Notes under the pieces: model-generated
Database searches by the model: none
Told to the model about the DNA's origin: nothing
What the model saw: only the letters and a program-made list of their open reading frames with translations
Part shown: positions 1 to 10,400 of the stretch, piece after piece
Numbering within the stretch: the first letter of the stretch is position 1
Layout of the letters: each line of letters opens with the position of its first letter
Position numbers and translations under genes: made by a program
NCBI GenBank assembly: GCA_900546665.1
Contig: URDY01000010.1
Coordinates: 34,144 to 98,143, forward strand
DNA length: 64,000 bases
Direction of reading: 5' to 3'
DNA from: an uncultured Paraprevotella sp.
Lineage (GTDB): Bacteria; Bacteroidota; Bacteroidia; Bacteroidales; Bacteroidaceae

Positions 1-378
1 CCGCAGAACAAAAAAGAGCTGGGGCGCCGTGTGGCTTTACAGATGCAGGGATTATGCTTTGGGGCTAAACATCAGGTCGTATCCGGTCCTCAAGTCAAGA
101 CGGTACGTCGGAAAAATGATTATATAAAGATAAGTTTTGATAGAAAAACAGGAAAATTGTCTCCTTCTTCATCATTGAAGAGTATAGCTCTGGCTGGGGC
201 AGATGGAAAATATGTATGGGCAGATGCACGTACGGATGGTGACTATACAGTCGTCGTCGATATTCCGGATGGCATGCAACCGGTGTCTGTACGGTATGCT
301 TGGGATGATTTTCCTGAATGTTCGATTTACAATGTGGAAGGCCTTCCTGCTTCTCCGTTCATGATGTCCGTGAATTAA
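1..378 (+). CDS. C-terminal part of a sialate O-acetylesterase-like protein (5' truncated by window edge)
   Basis: An open frame runs from base 1 to the stop at 376-378, so only the last 125 residues are visible. The segment begins within a run of charged residues (NKKELGRRVALQMQG) and ends with NVEGLPASPF. An 'Y.N.EGLPASPF' ending is typical of Bacteroidetes sialate 9-O-acetylesterases (SASA superfamily), in which a jelly-roll-like region follows the SGNH hydrolase core. The catalytic part lies outside the window. In carbohydrate loci such proteins usually deacetylate sugars in the periplasm, and here the substrate could be xylan acetyl groups (inference). A GTG at 31 could be misread as a start, but the frame is open upstream of it. 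Family assignment rests on the tail only. Confidence 0.7.
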   Translation, partial: PQNKKELGRRVALQMQGLCFGAKHQVVSGPQVKTVRRKNDYIKISFDRKTGKLSPSSSLKSIALAGADGKYVWADARTDGDYTVVVDIPDGMQPVSVRYAWDDFPECSIYNVEGLPASPFMMSVN

Positions 379-694
379 TTGTTTGAAGTCTCAATGTTAA
401 TGGATTACTGTAGCGTAAAATAGGCGAAAATCCATATTGAATGATTTGAAATATTAAGAAATATCGGCATTCATATTTCCAAATAAATATGAATGCCGGT
501 TATATTGTAATCTATGTCTTTTATACCATACGTCTGTTTGCCTGATTTGAATAAACAGGCGTATGGTAAAGTTATGAAGAATAAAATTCCGGGTTTGAAT
601 TTTATAGGGTATATTTATGTTAAAATCAGTTTTTTCTTTTAACTTTGCATAAATGGAATAATACTTTTTTGACTGAATAATCTCCGAGCAATCT
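379..694. other. Intergenic region with two strong hairpins before the HTCS gene
   Basis: This stretch has no gene. It holds a perfect 14-bp inverted repeat (465-478 with 485-498, 6-base loop) and a second 16-bp stem with one wobble pair (523-539 with 553-568). The first may end the upstream esterase transcript, although neither is followed by a clean T-run. The rest is AT-rich leader for the HTCS gene, including a TAACTTTG box at 640-647. Confidence 0.5.
640..647 (+). promoter_or_regulatory. Candidate Bacteroides-type -7 box for HTCS gene 1
   Basis: TAACTTTG matches the Bacteroides -7 consensus TAnnTTTG and lies 48 bases before the ATG at 695. No good TTTG -33 box is seen at 19-21 bases upstream, so the call rests on the -7 element. 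Confidence 0.45.
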
Positions 695-3600
695 ATGAAA
701 CTGAATAAATTTTTGGCCTTGGCCTTCCTGTTGTGGGTTTCCTTGTTTGTGTATGCGCAAAGCCCTGTTTCTTTTACTTCCGATCAGGGCTTGTCAAATA
801 CATGCATACGTTCGATGAAGCAGGACAGCCGCAAGAATGTATGGATCTGTACGCAGTATGGGTTAAATCGTTTTGACGGGGCTAAAATGAATGTCTATCA
901 CTATAAGTCCGATGAAAAAGGTTCTTTGGGACATGATAATACGACTTGTGTTTTGGAACAGGAACCGGGTAAAATATTGGTGGGACTTGAAATAGGCGTG
1001 CAGAGTTATTCATATGATACGGACGAATTTACAGACATCCCGTTAATTTCATGGAAAGGAGATACGATCAAAGCACATGTAGTGTCAATGACCAAGTTGT
1101 CTGACGGAACAGTTTATGTATGCACGGCAGGATATGGCCTTTTTGTTTTAAAAGAGGAAAAAGGACTTGAAAAACTATTGGAGATTAATACTTTTCCTCA
1201 ATCAGTTCCTCCCTTGCAGATTATGGAAGACCGCCAGAAACGGATTTGGGCGTTGTATCCTTCTGGAATGGTTTATTGCAGGGTTAACGGAAAGTTCCAT
1301 CCTGTAGGAACCTATAAGTCTGGTTCCAGATTATGTGAAAGTTCTTCCGGACGGATTTATCTGGCTTCAGTTTATGGAGGATTGAGAGTTTATTCGGAAG
1401 CAGATTGTCAGTTTCATGAAGTGGATGAAACCAGTAAACAGTATGTCATAGCATCAGTTACAGCCGCCCCGAACGGAATTCTTTTTATATCCACGGATGG
1501 TAATGGCTTGAAAGTTTATGATGAAAAGACTGGAAAAATAGAACAGAGCAATATCCGGACGTATGAATATAATCTGGCTACTTCTAATGTTAAGGATGCC
1601 ATGATGGATGCAGATGGAAATGTCTGGGTCGGAGTCTATTGGAAAGGGGTCTGGGTTATGCCAAATACAGCTACCAGTTTTGAATATATCGGCCGGCGTT
1701 CTGTGCATAAAAATACCTTGGGCACCAACTGTGTAACAGCAATTACAGGTGATGGTAAGGGAGCGCTTTGGGTCGCTACAGACCATTGCGGGGTTTATCA
1801 TCTGGCTGCTGACGGTACATCCAGCGTACATTTTAAACCGGAATTGGTTAGCGGTATGCCTTCCACGGTGATGAGCTTGATGGAAGATTCGGATGGTTCG
1901 TTGTGGTTGGGATCTTCATGGGCCGGTGTGGCAAAAATGAATAAGGAAACCGGTGAATGCACGAATCTGGGTGAATGGGTGAAAGGCGGCGAGAGAATAA
2001 AGAATGCCTATACCATGGTAGAGGATAAGCATAAAAATATATGGATCGGTTCCATGGTAGACGGATTATATTGTTATACGCGAGAGACGGGTGAACTGAT
2101 TCATTACTTGCCGTTGGATAATTCGCGTCTGAAATATCCATATCATTTGTTGTATAATGCTTATGTACGTGCATTGTTGGTCAATGAAAACTATCTGTAT
2201 GTGGGAAGTGCAGATGGATTGCAGGTCTTTCTCTGTGAAGGAAACCGCCTTAAGCATGTAGGGCGTTATTTGAAGAAGTTTGGTATTAATGATATGAAAA
2301 TAACTCCAGACCGTAAGATCTGGTTTGCGAGTACGGAAGGACTGGGCTTTTTGGATCTGAATAACAAAACGGTCACTGTTTATACCGTAAAAGACGGTTT
2401 GCCTTGTAATTCCATTTCCAGTATTGAATTGGCTCCGGATGGCAAAATTTGGGCCGGAACCAATGTAGGCATGTCCAGTTTTGATCCGGTAAAGAAAAAT
2501 TTTGAAAATTACTATATCAACGATGGTCTTCAGGGAAATGAGTTCAGTGCGAAAGCTTCTTATTCCTTGAACGGGCATCTTTATTTCGGAGGTATCAACG
2601 GTTTGACTTTTTTCCGTCCCTCAGAAGTGGAAAAACGCGAGGATATCGGTAAACTGGAACTTCGTCTTATTGATTTTTATGTGAACGGTAAACCGGTTCA
2701 TGTGGGGGATCGTTCCGGCTATTATAAGATTATTGACAGTTGGTTTCCCATGGTAAAGGAAGTGAATTTGTCGCATCAGGACAGATCTTTTGCAATAGAA
2801 TTGTCTACCATGAATTTTAATAGCCGTTGCGTGATTTATTATAGTATCAATTCCGGTGATTGGATGGCAGTGGGTGACGGTCAGAACCGTATTTCATTTA
2901 TCAAAATGGAGCCTGGTACATATCATATCAGAATTAAGGCTGATGCTTACGGCAAGATGTCTGATGTGAAGGAAGTGAAGGTGATTATTCATCCTGCGTG
3001 GTATTTATCAGGGGGGGCTATTTGTGTGTATGTGGTATTGTTGATTGTGGCTTCCTATATCGTTTACCTGCAGATTAAGGATAAGCTGGAAACCAAACGC
3101 ATGTTGGAGAAGCATCGTCAGGCAGAGGAACTGAATGAAGCCCGTATACAGTTCTTTATGAATATCAGTCATGAAATCCGTACGCCGATGACCCTTATAT
3201 TAGGTCCATTGATGAAATTGATGAAAATGGATACGGATAAGATACATCAGCGGAATTATTCACTTATTTATCAGAATTCACAGCGTATTCTTCGGCTTAT
3301 CAATCAGCTGATGGATGCCCGTAAGATAGAAAAGGGACAGTTCAGTTTGAAATACCATAAGGTAGAATTGGTCGGCTTTATCAATAATCTGTATGAACTG
3401 TTTGAGACGACGGCCAATAACAGACATATTACGTTCCGGTTTATTCATGAGATGGACAAACTGGAAGTATGTATTGATCCTCAGAATTTTGATAAAGTGG
3501 TGATGAACCTCTTGTCGAATGCCTTCAAATTTACTTCCGATGGAGGCGAAATTACAATAGAATTGCAGGATGTGGAGGGGCAGCAGACTCAAGAACGTGA

Positions 3601-4768
3601 TTTTGTCCTTATGGTGACAGATTCAGGTGTCGGAATTTCCAACGTCGATAAGAAACGTATTTTTGAACGTTTCTATTCAGGTAATGGCGGAGATTATGTC
3701 GGAACCGGTATAGGACTGAATCTGACCAAATTGCTTGTTGAACTTCACGAGGGTGAAATTAAGGTGGAAGACAATCCTGCAGGAAAAGGAAGCAGATTCG
3801 TAGTCAGAATGCCGCAGACTTTGCAGATGTTGGAAGGTATAGTTGATGATTCTTTGCCAGAAGCCAGTTATTCTTTGCCACCTAAACCCGAACATGTGGT
3901 GGAAACAGGAGAAAGTCTGGTCAGTGAAAAGACGACTCAGAAGAAGTTGTATAATGTGATGATCGTAGAGGATGAAGCGGCTATCCGTCGTTATTTGCGG
4001 AATGAACTTTCGATAAAATGTAAAGTGATAGAAACGGCCAATGGACAGGAAGCATGGGACTATATCATTCAGAATCCTGAACGGGTGGATCTGGTGGTCA
4101 GTGATGTGATGATGCCGGTAATGGATGGTATTACACTTTGTCAGAAAATCAAGACCAATTTCAATACCAACCATATTTCTGTAGTGTTGCTTTCTGCAAA
4201 AAATGATGATGCGGATAAGTTGAAGGGATTGAATATGGGAGCAGATGCTTATATGACCAAACCGTTCAATATAGATGTGTTGTGTCAGACGGTGAATAAT
4301 TTGTTGGAGAGTCGTCATCGCCTTCAAGGCAAATTGGCCGTAACGTCCAGTCAGGAAGAAAATATGGAAAAGATAGAATTGACTTCTCCGGATGAAAGAC
4401 TGATGGAACGTCTGATGAAAGTGATAAATGAGAATATTTCGAATCCGGATTTGAATGTAGAGTTTATATCGGATAAGGTAGGTATAAGCCGTGTGCATTT
4501 GCATCGTCGTCTGAAAGAAATGACGAGTCTGACACCGCGTGACTTTATCCGCAATATCAGACTTTCTCAGGCAGCCAAGTTACTTTCAGACAAACACCTG
4601 GACATTACGGATGTAAGTGTGGCTACGGGATTCAAGTCAGTGTCTACATTCTCGACGTGTTTCAAGACTTATTATGGTATGACGCCTACGGAGTATATGC
4701 GAAAGAATACCAAAAGCAAAGAAGAAAATGATGAAAATAAATCTTCTGTAACAGAAAACCAGGAGTAG
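695..4768 (+). CDS. Hybrid two-component system sensor/regulator (HTCS), copy 1
   Basis: This 1357-residue one-protein signalling system senses an oligosaccharide in the periplasm and activates nearby genes. Residues 1-22 are a signal peptide ending VYAQ. Repeated beta-propeller (Reg_prop) blades with motifs such as 'NVWVGVYWKGVW' and 'KIWAGTNVGMSSFD' fill about 25-650. A Y_Y_Y Ig-like domain (about 680-765) precedes one membrane segment (about 778-800). The HisKA domain has the phospho-accepting His826 in NISHEIRTPM. The HATPase domain has the N box NLLSNAFKF and G1 box DSGVGI. The receiver domain has Asp1137 in SDVMMPVMDG, and an AraC-type HTH closes the protein (about 1250-1345). Length and domain order are standard for HTCS. 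It sits just upstream of the secreted-enzyme run, its likely target (inference). The ligand cannot be read from sequence, but the neighbouring enzymes suggest xylan oligosaccharides. Confidence 0.96.
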   Translation: MKLNKFLALAFLLWVSLFVYAQSPVSFTSDQGLSNTCIRSMKQDSRKNVWICTQYGLNRFDGAKMNVYHYKSDEKGSLGHDNTTCVLEQEPGKILVGLEIGVQSYSYDTDEFTDIPLISWKGDTIKAHVVSMTKLSDGTVYVCTAGYGLFVLKEEKGLEKLLEINTFPQSVPPLQIMEDRQKRIWALYPSGMVYCRVNGKFHPVGTYKSGSRLCESSSGRIYLASVYGGLRVYSEADCQFHEVDETSKQYVIASVTAAPNGILFISTDGNGLKVYDEKTGKIEQSNIRTYEYNLATSNVKDAMMDADGNVWVGVYWKGVWVMPNTATSFEYIGRRSVHKNTLGTNCVTAITGDGKGALWVATDHCGVYHLAADGTSSVHFKPELVSGMPSTVMSLMEDSDGSLWLGSSWAGVAKMNKETGECTNLGEWVKGGERIKNAYTMVEDKHKNIWIGSMVDGLYCYTRETGELIHYLPLDNSRLKYPYHLLYNAYVRALLVNENYLYVGSADGLQVFLCEGNRLKHVGRYLKKFGINDMKITPDRKIWFASTEGLGFLDLNNKTVTVYTVKDGLPCNSISSIELAPDGKIWAGTNVGMSSFDPVKKNFENYYINDGLQGNEFSAKASYSLNGHLYFGGINGLTFFRPSEVEKREDIGKLELRLIDFYVNGKPVHVGDRSGYYKIIDSWFPMVKEVNLSHQDRSFAIELSTMNFNSRCVIYYSINSGDWMAVGDGQNRISFIKMEPGTYHIRIKADAYGKMSDVKEVKVIIHPAWYLSGGAICVYVVLLIVASYIVYLQIKDKLETKRMLEKHRQAEELNEARIQFFMNISHEIRTPMTLILGPLMKLMKMDTDKIHQRNYSLIYQNSQRILRLINQLMDARKIEKGQFSLKYHKVELVGFINNLYELFETTANNRHITFRFIHEMDKLEVCIDPQNFDKVVMNLLSNAFKFTSDGGEITIELQDVEGQQTQERDFVLMVTDSGVGISNVDKKRIFERFYSGNGGDYVGTGIGLNLTKLLVELHEGEIKVEDNPAGKGSRFVVRMPQTLQMLEGIVDDSLPEASYSLPPKPEHVVETGESLVSEKTTQKKLYNVMIVEDEAAIRRYLRNELSIKCKVIETANGQEAWDYIIQNPERVDLVVSDVMMPVMDGITLCQKIKTNFNTNHISVVLLSAKNDDADKLKGLNMGADAYMTKPFNIDVLCQTVNNLLESRHRLQGKLAVTSSQEENMEKIELTSPDERLMERLMKVINENISNPDLNVEFISDKVGISRVHLHRRLKEMTSLTPRDFIRNIRLSQAAKLLSDKHLDITDVSVATGFKSVSTFSTCFKTYYGMTPTEYMRKNTKSKEENDENKSSVTENQE

Positions 4769-4817
4769 TATACCTGATAAAAAAAATCCGTAACGAATTA
4801 AAAACTGAAATAGACTG

Positions 4818-4847
4818 TTTGCGTAGTATTTTTGCCATGCAATTTTG
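4818..4847 (+). promoter_or_regulatory. Candidate promoter for the broken secreted-protein gene
   Basis: TTTG (4818-4821), an 18-base spacer and CAATTTTG (4840-4847, one mismatch to TAnnTTTG) resemble a Bacteroides promoter. A start point about 7 bases downstream would leave a very short leader for an ATG at 4858, which favours the in-frame ATG at 4870. Confidence 0.35.
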
Positions 4848-4857
4848 TTAAATTTAA

Positions 4858-5631
4858 ATGTATGGTAAAATGCTACGAAAAATTTTAATTTTGGTTATTC
4901 TTGTCCTGGGGATAGGGATAAATGGTTATGCAAAGCGGTTTAATGCAGATATAAATGCAGTTACTGCGACTGAAAATGCACAATGGGATAGTAGTCTCAG
5001 ATCTTTTTCATGGACTGCTAATGAAGCTTATATAGATATACCGGTAACATTGACTGATGTATCTTCTTGTTCGCGTTTGGTCGTGGAAGTTTCAGAAGTT
5101 AATAATGGTCCCTTTACAATAGAACTGGTGAAGGAAGATGGAACGCTTTTGGACGGAATTACGAATTATTATTATGCACCATCAACAAAAACGATAGATC
5201 TTACAGCTTTTGAAGTTCATTCTCAAATGATTAAGGCTGTACGTTTTGTCAGTAAGAGTAATGAAGGTAATATAAAAACAGGAGATATATATCTGGTACA
5301 GCCTTTGAAACTGAATTTTGATGAGTCAGGAAAAGCTTACCTTTATCCTCAGGATTTTATTGACGGGGTTTCCGGTTTGGCAATGACGGAAGATGGTGTT
5401 GTTTCTAAGGATAATGCCGGAGAAGCCAAAATCACAATTGATTTTGGGGAAGCTGTGGATTTGTCTGGAGTGGCCAGTATTGTTACAGATGTAAACATGT
5501 CGTCTGAAGAAGGATATACTGATCTGGTTTTGAGTACGACTATTCTTAATGCTAATAATATAGCGGTTAATTCTTGGTATACCAGCAAATATAATATTGT
5601 CTATAATGACGAATTAATGTACAGACAATAA
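4858..5631 (+). pseudogene. N-terminal fragment of a secreted beta-sandwich protein, frameshifted
   Basis: I do not recognise a named family. The fragment starts with a signal peptide (better start ATG 4870, MLRKILILVILVLG) and continues with repeating beta-strand-rich stretches about discrete binding-type sandwich domains ('FTIELVKEDGT', 'SRLVVEVSEV'). The frame stops at 5629-5631 after YNDELMYRQ. The coding sequence continues in the -1 frame from about 5610-5616 (NVQTISYNFDSAKTG...), joining smoothly with the downstream 425-residue frame. The simplest reading is loss of one A in a 'ttAAAt' tract near 5616. No slippery heptamer is seen, so programmed frameshifting is unlikely. It follows the HTCS gene by about 90 bases, a place where a surface glycan-binding protein would be expected (inference). 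Confidence 0.75.
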
Positions 5632-6982
5632 GTTATAATTTTGATTCAGCTAAGACTGGAAAAATGAAGATTAATTCCATTTGTTTTACTGCAGGCTTTA
5701 TTACTGCGGTTAAAGGAGATGAAATTTGTCTGAATGATCTGCCTTTCTACGTAAAAAACGCAGAAGGAAAATTTAATGAAACAACCAACCCTACATGGAA
5801 TATCAATATGTTGGCAGCAGAAGTATATGGCAGTTGTGTCAATGTACAGAACTGTGATGCCTATACGGATGTTAGTGCTTATGAATCTATACGTTTGTAT
5901 GCAACTCAGGGAGGTGATCATTTACGTTTTTGGTTTTTTAATTCGGATAATTCAAATATAGAGACTTTTTATGCTCAGAAAGTAGAAAATAAAGATTATA
6001 TGCTGGTTGATATATCAGCTGTTAAGGAAAAGTGTGGAGGAAAAGCTTATTTGATCGGTGCAAAAACAGATAATGGACCTTCAGCTTATGTGACCAATAT
6101 AGCTGTAGTTAGGTATGGAGTAAAATCAGACTATAATATTTCCGGTTTTGGATTGTTGACCAATTCTGTTCAAAATGCTTTGTCAGACGTATCTGCTACT
6201 TGTATAGATGTGACAGGTTTGACTAATGCCATACCTTTGAATCTGGTCTCGGTCAATCCCAACTGTCTGTTTATTGCTTCCAATGCTTCAACATTGAGTA
6301 ATACGGAGAATGTAGTGGTCAAGGGAGAGAATGGTAATGTTTGTGAGAGGTTGTATCTTGATACGGCTTATCCTTTCAGTGTACCCTATGATTTTACAGC
6401 TCAGACAGCTTCTGCTTCAAAGACTGTATCTGATGCCGGTTTTGCAACATTTGTACTTCCTTATACTTGTGTCGTACCGGAAAAAGTTAAAGCATACGCC
6501 ATCCATTCAGTAAAGGGAAGTGACTTGGAATGTACATTGCTTGATCAGATCAATGCCAATGAACCGGTTTTGCTGTCTGAAAAAGGAGAATATTCGTTTG
6601 TTGCCGAAAATGTGGATATAAAGTCTGCTGAAGTTCCTCAGAATGGAAAGTTGGTGGGATCTTATATAGCTACAACAGCGCCAAAAGGTAGCTATGTACT
6701 TCAGAAGCAGAATGACGTTGTCGCATTTTATAAGGTAGCCGAGGATAATACGCAGCAGGTTGTGCCTTTTAGCGCTTACCTTGTTTTGGATGAGGCTGAT
6801 GCAAACCGTTTGACAATATCTTTGGATCAGACAACGTCTTTGACCAATTCCAATGCGGATGGTGTAGTGACGATAGAAGCAGTCTATGATCTGACAGGAA
6901 CACAGCGTAATGCTATGCAGCGAGGCATTAATATAGTGTGAAACTGTCGGACGGAAGTGTGAGAAAAATAATAGTTAAGTAA
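5610..6982 (+). pseudogene. C-terminal fragment of the same secreted protein, with a second frameshift near its end
   Basis: The open part continues the 4858-5631 protein: more beta-sandwich sequence, then a module around FATFVLPYTCVVPEKVKAYA and GSYVLQKQNDVVAFYKVAED. This module is common near the C-termini of Bacteroidales secreted proteins. The frame reaches VYDLTGTQRNAM and GINIV, then hits TGA at 6939-6941. In another frame the very next bases read KLSDGSVRKIIVK and stop at 6980-6982, exactly the 'GI.IVK..DG..RK..VK' ending expected for this tail. A two-base TG duplication (gtgtga for gtga) explains it. An internal ATG at 5664 could make a 425-residue fragment lacking a signal peptide. 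Two separate lesions argue for a real pseudogene, but sequencing error is not excluded. Confidence 0.75.
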
Positions 6983-7002
6983 TCTTATAAAGCAAATAAT
7001 TC

Positions 7003-7164
7003 ATGAAAAGGATTTATATAACACCAAAAGTAGAGTGTAATGATTGGGAAATAAAAGAAACGATTCTGGCAGCTTCCATGCCGGGAGTAAATGATGATGT
7101 TTCTTCAGATGTCAATCAGCCCAACCTGTCCAATAAGGAAGTTTGGGAAGATGGCCTATGGTAG
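7003..7164 (+). CDS. Small conserved-type protein of 53 residues
   Basis: The reading frame begins MKRIYITPKVEC and ends NKEVWEDGLW. It has no signal peptide or membrane segment. Short proteins starting 'MK+.YI.P..EV' followed by an 'ILAASMPG'-like segment, a polar Asp/Asn/Ser-rich middle and an acidic Trp-containing end ('VWED') recur in Prevotella and Bacteroides genomes, often as the last gene after large secreted proteins. Their function is unknown to me. This one starts 20 bases after the broken secreted-protein gene and is followed by a strong terminator, so it is probably the last gene of that transcript. A precursor-peptide-like role is conceivable because the layout resembles a leader plus a variable tail, but nothing here proves it. 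No modifying enzyme is adjacent. Confidence 0.65.
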   Translation: MKRIYITPKVECNDWEIKETILAASMPGVNDDVSSDVNQPNLSNKEVWEDGLW

Positions 7165-7215
7165 GATGAAAGCAGTAGATTGTTTTTTCATATAATTAGT
7201 TTAGATTCGTGGTAG

Positions 7216-7251
7216 ACCGTGCTGAAAAGTGATTTTTCGGCACGGTTTTTT
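7216..7251 (+). terminator. Intrinsic terminator
   Basis: A 13-bp stem with one wobble pair (7216-7228 with 7234-7246) has a short loop and is followed by six T. It separates the small-protein transcript from the enzyme run beginning at 7412. Confidence 0.85.
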
Positions 7252-7411
7252 ATGATTTGATACATATCCGAAAAAGTCTGTTACGAATAAATAATTCTTT
7301 GCTTATAATTCCATGTATTTTTGCAATAGTATTAATGTGTTTCCGGTTTGATGAAACATTCCGGGATTTCAAAGTGAGTACCTGAACAAGCAAGTGTGAA
7401 AAATATATGAT

Positions 7412-10400
7412 ATGAAACCGAACCTTAAATCTTTAATCGTTTTTATGATGCTGTTTGTTGCGGCATCAGCTATGAAAGCACAGTATGGACAGATGCCTCC
7501 TCTGCATGTGGATGGCAAGTATCTGAAAGATCCTCATGGCAACATCGTGAATCTTCATGGCGTCATGGATACGCCCAATCCTTATTTTAATAATTACAGG
7601 TGGGGAGATAAATGCGACAATACAACGCTTAGGAAATGTCGTACCTATTTTGACAAACTGTTTACAGCCATTACTGATACGGCACAAGGGGCGTGGTGTA
7701 ACATCTTCAGGCTTCATCTGGATCCGTGTTGGACGAACGACCCGAACAAGGCGCAGACGGGTGAAGCTACCGGCGAAGCCAATATCAGCCGATACAGCAG
7801 GGCGCGTCTGAACAATTATCTTCGTCTGCTGTTTTATCCCATAGCAGAATCAGCAATGGATCATGGGCTGTATGTGGTGATGCGTCCGCCCGGAGTATGT
7901 CCAGAGGTTATTCAGGTGGGAGGTGAATATCAGAAGTATCTGCTTGACGTATGGGATGTGGTCAGCCGTAATGATTCCGTGAAAAAATACGCCGGACAGA
8001 TTTCCTTGGAATTGGCCAATGAACCCATTACCTGTCTGGATGAAGAGGGTAAAGAATCACCTCGGGCTCTTTATGATTTCTTCCAGCCCATTGTGGATAT
8101 GATCCGTGCGAACGGCTATACGGGTGTGTTATGGATTCCCGGTACGGGATATCAGTCCAAATATGAAAGTTTTGCCGTCCATCCCATTGAGGGTTACAAT
8201 ATAGGATATGCCGTACATACTTATCCCGGATGGTATGGAGCCGATGATGAGAATTATGACCATGACGCTTTCATCGAACAGTGGGGAAAACAGGTGCCTG
8301 TTGCTGCTACAAACCCGATATTGATTTCCGAAACGGACTGGAGTCCGGTAGTTAGTGTGGATGAAGACGGAAATACGAAAAATCACGGTACATGGGGAAC
8401 CGCCAGTACTTCAAAGTGGGGTATGGCCTTCAAGTCAGTGCTCGACCATTATGGTAATATCAGTATCACACTGACAGGTACTGCCGATTATATCGACATC
8501 GATGCGTACCTGGATGACAAAACAGTGACACCGGCTTTCGGCGGTAATCCGGAATGTTGTGCAAAAGCTTGTTTCGACTGGTATGCGGAATATGCCAAGG
8601 TGGATTGTCCACGGCCGGATTTTACTTATCAGTATACGGCAGACAATGGTGACGGCACGTTTACCAATCCGCTGATCGGTGCGGATTTCCCTGATCCGGA
8701 TATAATCCGCGTGGGAGACACCTATTATATGGTGAGTACTACGATGTTTTATTTTCCTGGTGCGACAATCCTGAAATCAAAGGATCTGGTTAACTGGACT
8801 TATTGCGCCAACCCGTTGCAGCAGATCAGTGCTTCGGCTCCTTATAATCTGGAGAACGGACTCAATCATTATGCCGGCGGGCAGTGGGCGGCCAGTCTGA
8901 AATATCATGAGGGCCTGTTTTACCTGCATTTTGTGGCTTTCGATCATGAAAATGTCAAGGATGGAGGCGATTTCTTGCTTACCGCAGCTGATCCTGAGGG
9001 AGAATGGGAAATGAGGAAACTGGAGGGCTTTTATTATGATGCCGGACTTCTGTTTGATGGAGATGACATCTATATTGCCCATGGTATTGATGAAATCAGT
9101 GTGACACAACTGGACAAGGATTTCAAAGCTGTCAAAACAGAAAAGGTGATCAGTGTGGGTAATGGATGTGAAGGTAGCCACATGTACCATATCGGTAACT
9201 ATTATTATATCTATGCCACGTATGGCGGTACGGAAGGCAGTCAGACCATATTCCGTTCGGAGAGTCCTTTCGGGCCTTATGAAGAACATGAAGGACGCGT
9301 ATTTGAAAAGCAGCATATCCATCAGGGCGGATTGGTGGAAACACAAACAGGTCAGTGGTGGACTATCTTGTTTAAGGATGCAGGGGCTGTGGGCCGTATA
9401 CCTTATCTGGAACCGGTTGAATGGGTGGAAGGATGGCCGGTAATAGGGCAGAACGGTCTGGATGTGAGTCGTGATGGAGCCAAGTTTGACAAACCGAATG
9501 TGGGAATGGCTTATCCGCGGATGTATCTGCCTACGAACGATACGTTTACGGAACCTTCGCTGGGCAAGCAGTGGCAGTGGAACCATAACGCCGACGCAGC
9601 GTGCTGGTCGCTTTTCGATAACCCGGGGTCATTGCGCCTTTATACGGCTTCGGTAACGGATGACTTCATGCAGGCACGCAATACGCTGACCCAACGCATT
9701 TTCAGTTACAATGCAGAAGGAACGCCTTCGGGCAATTATCGTGATTCTTACGGAACTGCACGTTTTGATCTGTCGGGAATGAGCGAAGGTGACGTTTGTG
9801 GATTGGGCGTGTTCCAGGATCCTTATGGATATGTCGGTGTGAGAATGACAGACGGTCAGCGTCGTCTGGTATTCTATCGCAGTGCTTATGACAAGGACGG
9901 AGGAATAGTGGAAGCAGAAGAAACAGTCGGTGACGTGTTGGACGGTGATATCGTGTATCTGCGTGCAGTGGTGAATTTCGGTACAGCCAAGGTTCGGTTC
10001 TATTATAGTACGGACAACGTTGTTTATGTGCCCTTCGGCCAGGAATGGAGTATGGGATATACATTGGATATATTTGTGGGAAACCGTTTTGCTCTCTTTA
10101 ATTATGCCACGCAGGAAAAAGGTGGATATGTGGATATAGACTGGTTCTCTACGGAACCGGATTTCAGTGAAGAGAAATATTATTCTGAAGGTACGCTGAC
10201 TGTTTTCACTGAAGAAGATCTGACTATGGCTTCGCTGGCAGTGGCTGACGAACGGGTGGACATGATACCCGGACAGCGTAAGACTACGGATTTGACGGTT
10301 ACATTCCAGTCCGGAAGAACGGAAAATGTGGGAGCCGTGTGTTGTTACGAAATGAGCAAGTCCGGCATCATCAGTCTGGAAAACGGTAATATGACTGCTC

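Noticed and set aside
5610..5631. Programmed -1 frameshift
   Set aside because: There is no slippery heptamer or downstream stem at the site, and a second lesion exists at the 3' end, so mutation or sequencing error is more likely.
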